Assembly (NCBI GenBank): GCA_016195295.1
Contig: JACPZV010000139.1
Coordinates: forward strand, 1-12,537
Reading direction: 5' to 3'
DNA: 12,537 bases
From: Acidobacteriota bacterium
Lineage (GTDB): Bacteria; Acidobacteriota; Vicinamibacteria; Vicinamibacterales; CAVVIG01
The position numbers and the translations under genes were made by a program. A model generated the notes under the pieces. It saw only the letters and a list, made by a program, of their open reading frames with translations. It made no database searches and was not told the DNA's origin. Below are positions 1-6,089 of this stretch, piece by piece (the stretch's first letter is position 1; every line of letters starts with the position of its first letter).

Positions 1-606
1 CATTTGCTGCGGCGGCGGCAGACGCCGGCCGATAGGTCCACGTCCTTGCGGCGGCATCGGCACCGGCTGACCCGGTACCGCTTGGCCCGGCACGGGCTGC
101 GCGCCAACCGGCGGCATCGGTGGATTGACGGGCTGCGGCCGCGGTTCCTGCGTTTCGCCGGCGGCGAGCCGCTCCATCGTGTACTTGATCTTGAAGGTGT
201 TGTCCGGCGTCAGATAGACCTTCTGATGCACGGTGCGATAGCCATCGAAATACAGCTCGATGTCGTGCTCGCCCGGCGGCACACGCAGCCGCTGGAACAC
301 GCCGTCGAAGTCGTCGACGATGCCCGCGTAGTAGCCGTCGACGTAGACTTCGGCTTCTTTCGGCTTCACCTCGATCTTGACCGCCGAGTCCACGTCGGCG
401 AAGCGATACGGGTAGGGATACGGATACGGTCCCCACTGCGGGCCGTACCACGGGTCGTACCAGAACGGATCGTAAAAGGCGCCGATGACAACCGGGCGCA
501 CGAAGACACGTCCCCGCACCTGCGCGTCGGTCCGGGCCGTCCAGCCGATGCACAGCAGGAAGGCGACGAAGGTGAGCGACCAGACGATGTTTTTTCGCGA
601 CGACAC
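1..606 (-). CDS. Secreted PEGA-domain protein (3' end cut by window)
   Basis: 202 codons are visible and the frame is still open at the window edge. The start is GTG at 606-604; an in-frame TGA seven codons upstream leaves no earlier start, and no clear Shine-Dalgarno is seen. Residues 1-30 are a Sec-type signal: basic SSRK, a hydrophobic stretch IVWSLTFVAFLLCIGW, and a likely cut near TDA/Q. Residues about 45-65 are rich in Tyr, Trp and Pro (FYDPFWYDPWYGPQWG, then a PYPYPY run). Residues about 70-145 match a PEGA domain (VKIEVKPKEAEVYVDGYYAG, then VPPGEHDIELYFDGYRT), a surface beta-fold often fused to lipoproteins or kinases. The visible tail is Pro/Gln-rich with PVP, PGQ and MPP motifs. It lies 99 bp after glcF on the same strand and could be read through from it. 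The exported PEGA fold is well supported; the function is unknown. Confidence 0.8.
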   Translation of the reverse strand, partial: MSSRKNIVWSLTFVAFLLCIGWTARTDAQVRGRVFVRPVVIGAFYDPFWYDPWYGPQWGPYPYPYPYRFADVDSAVKIEVKPKEAEVYVDGYYAGIVDDFDGVFQRLRVPPGEHDIELYFDGYRTVHQKVYLTPDNTFKIKYTMERLAAGETQEPRPQPVNPPMPPVGAQPVPGQAVPGQPVPMPPQGRGPIGRRLPPPQQM

Positions 607-705
607 GGGAGAAGCCTCGAACGGTCAGGCGGTGGCGCTCAACGAAAGAGCAATGCGGATGCCACGCGCGACGCGATCGTCCGGAGGACAGCATCTCGCA
701 TCACA

Positions 706-2178
706 TCAGCGATTTGACGGTTGCTGCCCGCCGCGCGTTCGCGACCGGCCCTCGTCGTCCTGAGGAGACAAGATGTCCTTGCCTTTGATCGACGCGTCCA
801 GAATCTCGATCGGATGGAGGACGCGCCACTCGTGCCCGCGGCGCTTCGCGGCCGCGCCGATCTGCAGCGTGCAGCCCGGATTGGCGGACGCGACGACGTC
901 GGGGTTGACGGCGGTGATGTGCGCGGCCTTGCGGTCGCCGAGTTGCCTCGCGGTGTCGGGTTCGACCAGGTTGTAGATGCCGGCGCTGCCGCAGCAGACG
1001 TCGGCTTCGGCCATCGCAAGAAGCTCCACGCCGGGGATCGACGCCAGCAGATTCCGTGGCGGTTGGCGAATGCCTTGCGCGTGCGCGAGGTGGCAGGCGT
1101 CCTGATACGCGATGCGCAGCTTCAGCGGATGGCGCGTCGCGCGCGGCCGTCCCAGCTCGTCGACGAGCTCGCTCACGTCGCGCACACGCGACGCGAAGGC
1201 GCTGGCGCGAGCCGCCCACGCCGGGTCGTCCGCAAGCAGCTCGCCATATTCTTTCATCGACGATCCGCAGCCGGCCGCGTTGACGGCAATCCGATCGACA
1301 TACGCCTGCTCGAAGGCTTCGATGGTCCGGCGCGCGCAGGCGCGCGCCTCGTCCAGCCGGCCGGCATGCAGCGCGAGCGCGCCGCAGCACGCTTGCGCGG
1401 ACGGCGCCACGACGTCGCAGCCTTCAGCCGACAGGACGTTGACGGTCGCGCGGTTGACCTGCGGGAACATGACGCGCTGCGCGCAGCCGGTCAGCAGGCC
1501 AACGGTCAGCCGGCGTTCGCCGACCGCCGGCGTGCGTTCGGGAAGAGAAGCGAACAGCGAGGCCCACGTCACGCGAGGGGCAAGCGCCAACGCTGCGCGC
1601 AGGCGCGTGATAGTCGTTGGTCGTTGGTCGTCAGAAGTAGGCCGGGTCCTTTCGGACCCGGCGGTCGCGGCGGATGTAGGCCGGGTCCTTTTGGACCCGG
1701 CGAACTGGCGGGTCCGAAGGACCCGCCCTACATGTCTAAGCGAACCGAGCGCCGCAAGTGGCAGCAACGCGATCCGCAGACGCGCGGGATACGGGAGGAC
1801 CGCGAAAATCGCGCGGCGGAACAGGCGATCGCCGAGCGATCGCGAATGCTGGCGCTCGATCTGTCCGCGCGTCGCTTCGATGAGCGGCGCGTACTGCACG
1901 CCCGACGGGCACGCCGTGACGCACGCCATGCAGCCGAGGCACGCGTCGAAGTGGCGAACGAAGCCGTCCGTCATCGCGGCGCGTCCGTCGAGGCCGGCCT
2001 TCATCAAATAGATGCGCCCGCGCGGCGAATCCATTTCCTCGCCCCACAGCATGTAGGTGGGGCAGGAGGGAAGGCAGAAGCCGCAGTGTACGCACTTGTC
2101 GATGTGGTCCCGTAGCGCGAGGCTTTCAGCCGAGCGAGGTGTGTCTCGTAGCGCGAGGCTTTCAGCCGAGCGTTCCAT
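706..2178 (-). CDS. glcF: Glycolate oxidase iron-sulfur subunit GlcF
   Basis: 490 aa. The start ATG (2178-2176) overlaps the glcE stop in TGATG, which suggests translational coupling. Two 4Fe-4S ferredoxin motifs are complete: Cys29/32/35/39 (CVHCGFCLPSCP) and Cys80/83/86/90 (CLGCMACVTACP). Two CCG domains follow, with TGCAQR about residue 230, CCG about 264, DACH about 360 and CCG about 395. In the family, GlcF carries electrons from the flavin subunits GlcD/GlcE towards the membrane quinone pool during oxidation of glycolate to glyoxylate. It is about 80 residues longer than E. coli GlcF. Much of the excess comes from REP-like DNA read in frame: residues 2-24 contain SAESLALRD twice, and residues about 150-190 form an Arg/Thr/Ser-rich linker between the ferredoxin part and the first CCG domain. 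All cluster and CCG residues are intact, so I expect a working protein. Confidence 0.93.
   Translation of the reverse strand: MERSAESLALRDTPRSAESLALRDHIDKCVHCGFCLPSCPTYMLWGEEMDSPRGRIYLMKAGLDGRAAMTDGFVRHFDACLGCMACVTACPSGVQYAPLIEATRGQIERQHSRSLGDRLFRRAIFAVLPYPARLRIALLPLAALGSLRHVGRVLRTRQFAGSKRTRPTSAATAGSERTRPTSDDQRPTTITRLRAALALAPRVTWASLFASLPERTPAVGERRLTVGLLTGCAQRVMFPQVNRATVNVLSAEGCDVVAPSAQACCGALALHAGRLDEARACARRTIEAFEQAYVDRIAVNAAGCGSSMKEYGELLADDPAWAARASAFASRVRDVSELVDELGRPRATRHPLKLRIAYQDACHLAHAQGIRQPPRNLLASIPGVELLAMAEADVCCGSAGIYNLVEPDTARQLGDRKAAHITAVNPDVVASANPGCTLQIGAAAKRRGHEWRVLHPIEILDASIKGKDILSPQDDEGRSRTRGGQQPSNR
1637..1731. repeat. Cluster of three REP-like palindromes inside glcF
   Basis: Copy 1: GTAG 1637-1640, stem GCCGGGTCC 1641-1649, loop TTTC, stem GGACCCGGC 1654-1662. 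Copy 2: GTAG 1676-1679, the same 9 bp stem 1680-1688 / 1693-1701 with loop TTTT. Copy 3 is inverted: stem GGCGGGTCC 1707-1715, loop GAA, GGACCCGCC 1719-1727, then CTAC 1728-1731. All stems are perfect. A 5' GTAG next to a hairpin is the known signature of REP elements mobilised by REP-associated tyrosine transposases. Two copies in one orientation and one opposed copy resemble a small BIME. The cluster is read in frame as glcF residues about 150-181. Next to it, 1614-1630 holds a TCGTTGG 7-mer tandem (about 2.5 copies). Confidence 0.9.
2112..2172 (+). repeat. Two tandem REP-like palindromes at the start of glcF
   Basis: Copy 1: GTAG 2112-2115, left arm CGCGAGGCT 2116-2124, loop TTC, right arm AGCCGAGCG 2128-2136. 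Copy 2: GTAG 2148-2151, the same arms at 2152-2160 and 2164-2172. The period is 36 bp. On the minus strand they encode SAESLALRD twice, residues 4-12 and 16-24 of GlcF, directly after the start codon. The arms pair except for a symmetrical GA/GA internal mismatch. The foot and layout are the same as in the perfect-stem copies elsewhere in the operon. Confidence 0.9.
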
Positions 2179-3401
2179 CACAACGGGCCTCGCACGGCGT
2201 TCAGCGTGTTGTGCGGATCGAGCGCGTGCTTGAGCGAGGCGAGCAGACGTTCGCGATCGCCGAGCGGTCCCCACACGTCGACGAACGCCTTGAGCGCGTC
2301 CGATCCGCGCAGCAGAACGACGTTCCCAAACGTCGCGGACTGGCGAAGGCGAGTGATGACGCGCGCCTGCGTCTCGACGTCCGAGTCGATGCGCAACAGT
2401 CCGGCGCCGACCGCCGCGCGCCCGATGATCTCGATCGGCGCGCCCATCGTCTTCAATTCCGCGAGCGCGGCCGTGATGGTCGCCGGCAGCCAGCTCGCAC
2501 GCGCGATGGCGCACGATGCGGACCATATCCGCGCGTTGTGATCGCGCCAGAGCGCCTGCTCCGCGTCACCATCGACGTCGTCTATCGAGGTCGCGTGCGA
2601 TCCCAGGAGTGCGCGCGCCTGAACGAGCTGCGCGTCGACGACGGCCGGCAGCGACGCGAAACGGATCATTACGCTCGCCTGAAAGGCTCGCGCTACAGCG
2701 GGTCGTAGGGCGAGGCTTTCAGCCGAGCCGAACGCGCACAACTCGAACGCCGCCGGTTCGAGCTGGCTCGCCATCACCAGCCTCACGGCCTGACCGAGAC
2801 GCTCGTCGTCTTCGACCGAGACGATCAAGGTCTTCGACGCGGCGGGCAGCGGCGAGAGCTTGAAGGTGGCGGAAACGATGGCGGCCAGGCTGCCGAAGGA
2901 TCCGGTGACGAGCTTGCCGAGATCGTAGCCGGCGACGTTCTTGACGACCTGTCCGCCCGCTTTGGCCAGCGTGCCGTCAGCGGTCGCGAGCTGCACGCCG
3001 ATCACGAGGTCGCGCGGCGTGCCGTACCGATGGCGAAGCGGACCGCTGTCGTTGGTCGCCAGCAGACCGCCAATCGTCGCACGATCCGCGAACGCCGGAT
3101 CGAGCGGCAGCCACTGCCCGTGCCGCGCGAGCGCCGTGTTCACCTCGGCGAGCGACGCGCCCGCTTCGATCGTCGCCGTCAGATCGCCGTGCTGATGCGC
3201 GAGGATCCGGTTGAGGCCGCGCATCTCGAGGACCGCGTCGATGCGTCCAGCGGGCCGGCCCCAGTCCAACTTGGTCCCCGCGCCGCGGATGACGATCGAC
3301 TGCCGCCGCTCGGACGCCTGCCGCAGCGCATCGGCGACGCCCGCGGGCGTGTCGGGCTGGAGTACAGCGGGGACGGGAGTCGGTGCTGGGTCCTGGGACA
3401 T
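2178..3401 (-). CDS. glcE: Glycolate oxidase FAD-binding subunit GlcE
   Basis: 407 aa, compared with about 350 in E. coli. The N-terminal half is an FAD-binding PCMH fold: GAGTKLDWG at about residues 40-48, a TATIEAGASLAEVN stretch about 75-88, ATIGGLLATNDSGPLRHRYG about 108-127, and VVKNVAGYDLGKLVTGSFGS about 152-171. The C-terminal half is less conserved. The frame stays open far upstream, across out-of-frame glcD sequence, so the start was chosen as ATG 3401-3399 (MSQDPAP), which lies after the glcD stop and leaves a short leader before the fold. The mRNA before it has GAGGATGG-type purine runs. Residues about 225-233 (SAESLALRP) are encoded by one REP-like palindrome. Partner of GlcD and GlcF in glycolate oxidation. 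A 15 bp inverted repeat brackets its start codon. Confidence 0.93.
   Translation of the reverse strand: MSQDPAPTPVPAVLQPDTPAGVADALRQASERRQSIVIRGAGTKLDWGRPAGRIDAVLEMRGLNRILAHQHGDLTATIEAGASLAEVNTALARHGQWLPLDPAFADRATIGGLLATNDSGPLRHRYGTPRDLVIGVQLATADGTLAKAGGQVVKNVAGYDLGKLVTGSFGSLAAIVSATFKLSPLPAASKTLIVSVEDDERLGQAVRLVMASQLEPAAFELCAFGSAESLALRPAVARAFQASVMIRFASLPAVVDAQLVQARALLGSHATSIDDVDGDAEQALWRDHNARIWSASCAIARASWLPATITAALAELKTMGAPIEIIGRAAVGAGLLRIDSDVETQARVITRLRQSATFGNVVLLRGSDALKAFVDVWGPLGDRERLLASLKHALDPHNTLNAVRGPL
2705..2729 (+). repeat. REP-like palindrome inside glcE
   Basis: GTAG 2705-2708, left arm GGCGAGGCT 2709-2717, loop TTC, right arm AGCCGAGCC 2721-2729, with the same GA/GA internal mismatch as the glcF N-terminal pair. 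It encodes SAESLALRP in glcE, in the same reading frame as the glcF copies. Confidence 0.88.
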
Positions 3402-3453
3402 AAGTGGCCGGTTTTTGGTTCTTCCATCCTCTATAGATCCGACTCCCGTCCCC
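3369..3453. repeat. 15 bp inverted repeat bracketing the glcE start
   Basis: GGGGACGGGAGTCGG at 3369-3383 and its exact complement CCGACTCCCGTCCCC at 3439-3453. In the glcDEF mRNA the 5' arm begins 4 nt after the glcD stop and the 3' arm lies within glcE codons 7-12 (encoding PTPVP). The 55 nt loop holds the purine-rich ribosome-binding region and the glcE AUG. It could act as an mRNA stability or translation-tuning hairpin between the two genes, or be a remnant of another interspersed repeat. Confidence 0.75.
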
Positions 3454-3457
3454 TCTA

Positions 3458-4906
3458 TTACAGCCGGTCGGCCAGCCCGGCGGCCTCGACTGGATGCTGG
3501 CGGTAGGGGCCGGGCACTTCGCCGCACAGCCGCGGCGTCGGGAAGACCTTGCCGGGATTCGACAGCCCGCGCGGATCGAACGCCGCGCGCACGCGCTGCA
3601 TCACCGCCAGATCGTCGGCGCTGAACATCGTCGGCATGTACTGCGACTTGTCGGCGCCGATGCCGTGCTCGCCGGTGAGCGATCCGCCGGCCTCGATGCA
3701 GTACGAAAGAATCTCCGCCGCCACCTCGACGGCCTTGTCCGCCTCGCCCGGCACGCGCTCGTCGTAGCAAATCAACGGATGCAGGTTGCCGTCGCCGGCG
3801 TGAAACACGTTGCCGATGCGCAGCCCGGATCGCGCTTCGAGCCGACGAATACGATTCAGGACCTCGGGCAGCCGCGTGCGCGGGACGACGCCGTCCTGCA
3901 CGTAGTAGTTGGGTGACACGCGACCCATCGCGGCGAACGCCGCCTTGCGTCCACGCCAGATGCGCGCGCGTTGTTCGTCGTTCTGCGCGACCTCGATCGT
4001 CGTTGCGCCGTGGCGCATGCAAGTGTCCTTCACGACGCTGAAGAGCGCGGCGACTTCCGCCGATGGTCCGTCGAGCTCGACGATGAGCACGGTGTCCGCC
4101 GGTGGAAAGTTCGGGTGGACGGCGGCTTCGGCCGCGCGGATCGCGAGCGCGTCCATCATCTCTATGGCGGCGGGGATGATTCCGGCGCCGATGACGTCCG
4201 ACACGACGGCGCCGCCCGCGTCGATCGTGTCGAACGCCGCGAGCAGCGTCTGCACGGCTTCGGGCCGGCGCAGGATTCTTACCGTGATGCTGGTGACGAT
4301 CGCCAGCGTGCCTTCCGATCCGATGAGCAAGCCCAGCAGATCGGGCCCGGGCGTGTCGACGAGCGTGCCGCCGAGGTGGACAATCTCGCCGTCTGGCAGC
4401 ACGGCTTCGACGCCGAGCACGTGATGCACCGTGAAGCCGTACTTCAGGCAGTGCGCGCCGCCGGAGTTTTCGGCGACGTTCCCGCCGATGGAGCAGACCT
4501 GCTGGCTCGACGGGTCGGGCGCGTAGTAGTAGCCGAACGGCGCGACTTGTTTGGTGATCTCGAGATTCGTCACGCCGGGCTCGACGGTGACGCGCTGATT
4601 CGGGATGTCGACGTGAAGGACGCGGTTCAAGCGCGAGAGCGCGATGACGATGCCGCCGGGGACGGGCAGCGCGCCACCGGAGAGGCCCGTGCCGTGTCCG
4701 CGCGCGACGAACGGCACGCCCTCGCGCGCGCACAGCCTGACGATGGCCTGCACGTCCGCGGCTGACGCGGGCAAGACGACCGCCGCCGGCGACTCGCGCA
4801 AGTGCGGCAGCGCATCGCATTCGTACGTGAGGAGCTCGAGCGGCTCGTCGAGCACGCCCTCGTCGCCCACGATGTGCCGGAGCTCGGCGAGAAACGCGGC
4901 GTCCAT
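3458..4906 (-). CDS. glcD: Glycolate oxidase FAD-linked subunit GlcD
   Basis: 482 aa, close to the family length of about 480-500. FAD-binding type 4 (PCMH) domain: GHGTGLSGGALPVPGG at residues 70-85, VTVEPGVTNLEI 106-117, CSIGGNVAENSGGAHCLKYG 138-157, and LIGSEGTLAIVTS 194-206. The FAD-linked oxidase C-terminal domain carries the usual NVFHAGDGNLHPL (366-378) and GEHGIG (412-417) motifs. The reaction is oxidation of glycolate (D-lactate in some relatives) to the 2-oxo acid, with electrons passed to GlcF. First gene of glcDEF; glcE begins 56 bp after its stop. The start ATG at 4906 lies 12 bp after a perfect TATAAT, so the leader is very short. The main alternative is a D-lactate dehydrogenase of the same family, but the adjacent glcE and glcF favour glycolate oxidase. 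Confidence 0.95.
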   Translation of the reverse strand: MDAAFLAELRHIVGDEGVLDEPLELLTYECDALPHLRESPAAVVLPASAADVQAIVRLCAREGVPFVARGHGTGLSGGALPVPGGIVIALSRLNRVLHVDIPNQRVTVEPGVTNLEITKQVAPFGYYYAPDPSSQQVCSIGGNVAENSGGAHCLKYGFTVHHVLGVEAVLPDGEIVHLGGTLVDTPGPDLLGLLIGSEGTLAIVTSITVRILRRPEAVQTLLAAFDTIDAGGAVVSDVIGAGIIPAAIEMMDALAIRAAEAAVHPNFPPADTVLIVELDGPSAEVAALFSVVKDTCMRHGATTIEVAQNDEQRARIWRGRKAAFAAMGRVSPNYYVQDGVVPRTRLPEVLNRIRRLEARSGLRIGNVFHAGDGNLHPLICYDERVPGEADKAVEVAAEILSYCIEAGGSLTGEHGIGADKSQYMPTMFSADDLAVMQRVRAAFDPRGLSNPGKVFPTPRLCGEVPGPYRQHPVEAAGLADRL

Positions 4907-4918
4907 TGGTCCGCCGCG

Positions 4919-4947
4919 ATTATATTCGCGATCTGTAGGGCGGGTCC
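4919..4947 (-). promoter_or_regulatory. glcD promoter (-10 TATAAT; -35 position inside a REP)
   Basis: The minus strand has a perfect TATAAT at 4924-4919. Transcription would begin about 5-6 nt before the glcD ATG (4906), giving a nearly leaderless mRNA. With a 17 bp spacer the -35 hexamer falls at 4947-4942 and reads GGACCC, part of the REP stem and unlike TTGACA. Either the promoter depends on the -10 and activators, or the -35 was replaced when the REP arrived. The -10 is seen directly; activity is inference. Confidence 0.55.
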
Positions 4948-4999
4948 TTTTGGACCCGCCTCATGTGAGTGGAGCAGGGCGGGTCCTTTTGGACCCGCC
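4935..4999 (+). repeat. Two REP-like palindromes upstream of glcD
   Basis: Copy 1: GTAG 4935-4938, stem GGCGGGTCC 4939-4947, loop TTTT, GGACCCGCC 4952-4960. Copy 2: variant foot GCAG 4974-4977, identical stem 4978-4986 / 4991-4999 and loop TTTT. Both stems are perfect. The first copy covers the -35 position of the glcD promoter. Confidence 0.9.
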
Positions 5000-5337
5000 G
5001 GTGATTAGACGCGGCGCTCGCGCGTAACCACGGCGGGACGCTGACGCTTTTTTCTCTCCGAAGTCGGTTCTCGTCAACCGATTGCGTGTCGGCGACGCCG
5101 GCGGTTGCTCCCACGGTTAGACGCAAGCGACACAGCTAACCGCGGCTCGCGTCCAATCACGGATGCACCGCCCGCGATCTGTTCATGCTAGCATCCGCGT
5201 TGACAGCGCTTTGCGGTCGATCGAGTGACGATTGTCGACTCGTCGTTGGCTGCGAGCGTACCGCTGCGGTCTAATTACAGAGAAGTTAGGCAGCCAAGAA
5301 TCCACAGGCTGGACGTGGTATCGTATTCGATACCGAA
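5000..5337. other. Noncoding interval between glcD and the PIN/RHH module
   Basis: No credible gene. Small dyads are present: CAACCG/CGGTTG (5075-5106) around an inner GCGT/ACGC; CGGTTAG 5114-5120 with CTAACCG 5136-5142; and the 10 bp palindrome ATGCTAGCAT 5185-5194. GTTAGGC at 5285-5291 fits the integron core GTTRRRY and lies 46 bp before the PIN start codon, as at a cassette boundary, but I could not pair convincing attC arms to its left. A T-run at 5048-5053 has no strong stem before it. Confidence 0.5.
5317..5334. promoter_or_regulatory. Palindrome just before the PIN toxin start (candidate operator)
   Basis: GGTATCG 5317-5323 and CGATACC 5328-5334, a perfect 7 bp inverted repeat with a 4 bp spacer, ending 3 bp before the ATG at 5338. 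There is no Shine-Dalgarno in that space. Toxin-antitoxin operons are normally repressed by their own antitoxin at such palindromes, and the downstream RHH protein is the natural candidate. Binding is inferred. Confidence 0.5.
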
Positions 5338-5763
5338 ATGAAACGGCCTCTCGTCGTTCTGGATACCAACGTCGTGGTGTCAGCCCTCCGGAGCCGGCGC
5401 GGTGCGGCGTTTCAGGTCGTGGCCGCCGTGGGCGGTACCGCGTTCGATATCGCGATTTCGGTGCCGATGGTGCTCGAGTACGAAGAGGCACTCCTGGCAC
5501 AGCGGGCGGCGGGGATCACGGAACGGGATATCCAGACGGCGCTGGACTACCTCTGTGAAGTTGGGCGTGAGCAGGCGGTGTTCTTCTTGTGGCGACCGAC
5601 GTTGCGCGATCCCGACGACGACATGGTGTTGGAACTTGCCGTGGCGGCGGGCTGCATGGTGGTCGTCACGTACAACGTCCGCGACTTTCGAGAGGCGGCT
5701 CGTTTTGGCGTCGAGGTCTGGACGCCCGTGGACCTCTTGAGAAAGGCTGGGCTTCTGTCGTGA
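5338..5763 (+). CDS. PIN-domain toxin (VapC-like, COG1569 type)
   Basis: 141 aa. PIN ribonuclease fold with the acidic active-site residues in order: Asp9 in VVLDTNVVVSALRS, Glu47 in VLEYEE, Asp91/94/95 in LRDPDDDMVLELA, and Asp116 in TYNVRDF. The LRDPDDDMVLE segment and overall length suit the family annotated as toxin component, PIN family. Such toxins cleave RNA with metal ions coordinated by these residues. ATG 5338 has no Shine-Dalgarno and sits 3 bp after a palindrome, so the transcript may be nearly leaderless. The stop overlaps the antitoxin start by 4 bp (GTGA), a typical coupled TA pair. All catalytic residues are present, so the toxin looks intact. It is the first gene of the putative cassette that ends at the attC-like site. 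Confidence 0.88.
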   Translation: MKRPLVVLDTNVVVSALRSRRGAAFQVVAAVGGTAFDIAISVPMVLEYEEALLAQRAAGITERDIQTALDYLCEVGREQAVFFLWRPTLRDPDDDMVLELAVAAGCMVVVTYNVRDFREAARFGVEVWTPVDLLRKAGLLS

Positions 5764-6053
5764 GCACCCTGAGTCTGCGCCTCCCCGCCTCGTTGCATCG
5801 GAATCTCCGCGTGTTGGCCGAGCGTGAAGGCGTGTCCATCAACCAGATCATCAACGCGGCAGTCGGCGAGAAGGTCGCCGCCCTGCATACCCTCGACTAC
5901 CTGCGGGAACGTGCCTCGCGCGGCAGTCGGGCCGCATTCGAAGCCGTGCTGGCCAAGGTGCCCGATGTGGAACCGCCGGACTACGACCGGCTGCCTCCTA
6001 AGCGCTTGCAGCCGACGAAGGCGCGTCGACGAACGGCCAAGAAGCGGACGTAG
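5760..6053 (+). CDS. Ribbon-helix-helix antitoxin (HicB/Arc-type) of the PIN module
   Basis: 97 aa from GTG 5760-5762, overlapping the toxin stop by 4 bp. Residues about 3-42 are a ribbon-helix-helix: beta strand LSLRLPASLH, helix RNLRVLAEREG, turn VSINQIINAAVGEKVAAL. A linker with RERASRGSRAAFEAVLAKVP follows, then a basic tail ending KARRRTAKKRT. In the family the N-terminus binds the operator as a dimer and the C-terminal half masks the toxin. The last 17 or so codons lie inside the attC-like hairpin: its left arm encodes KRLQPTKAR and the stop TAG (6051-6053) is in the hairpin loop. GTG was chosen over an upstream ATG in the same frame because it starts the RHH strand and fits the overlap. 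Confidence 0.85.
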   Translation: MSTLSLRLPASLHRNLRVLAEREGVSINQIINAAVGEKVAALHTLDYLRERASRGSRAAFEAVLAKVPDVEPPDYDRLPPKRLQPTKARRRTAKKRT

Positions 6054-6089
6054 GCGGCGTGCCTTCGCGGCTGAAGCACAGCGTTGGGC
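5996..6089 (+). other. attC-like integron cassette site
   Basis: Left core 5996-6002 reads TCCTAAG, a degenerate RYYYAAC. The left inner arm 6004-6025 pairs with the right inner arm 6058-6077 over 20 positions (one G-T wobble), leaving only G6008 and A6015 unpaired, both on the left arm. The right core GTTGGGC (6083-6089) matches GTTRRRY exactly. Total length is 94 bp. Long imperfect palindromy, extrahelical bases on the left arm, a core at the right distance, and a position overlapping the end of a small cassette-sized operon are the known hallmarks of attC sites recombined by IntI as folded bottom strand. The weak point is the left core, which differs from consensus at its first and last bases. 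No integrase lies in the window. Confidence 0.65.

Noticed and set aside
721..2115. Long open frame of 464 codons on the plus strand opposite glcF
   Set aside because: It is antisense to a fully recognisable GlcF, rich in Arg/Ala/Gly with no family features; long antisense frames are usual in GC-rich DNA.
2178..4820. An 880-codon minus-strand frame that would extend GlcE upstream
   Set aside because: The upstream 470 codons are glcD read out of frame (Arg-rich, no domain). GlcE proper begins at 3401.
1637..4999. CRISPR array made from the repeated palindromes
   Set aside because: Copies are unevenly spaced, in both orientations, partly coding, and have no uniform spacers or cas genes.
5027..5053. 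Rho-independent terminator at the T-run
   Set aside because: Only a 4 bp GCGT/ACGC stem precedes the T-run, well separated from it, and no plus-strand gene ends there.
5185..5205. Promoter using the perfect TTGACA at 5200-5205
   Set aside because: No -10-like hexamer lies 16-18 bp downstream (5223-5228 reads GAGTGA).
5114..5291. A complete attC upstream of the PIN gene ending at GTTAGGC
   Set aside because: Left-core candidates (AGCTAAC, GTCTAAT) miss the consensus and the inner arms do not pair convincingly; only the right-hand core is kept as a hint.
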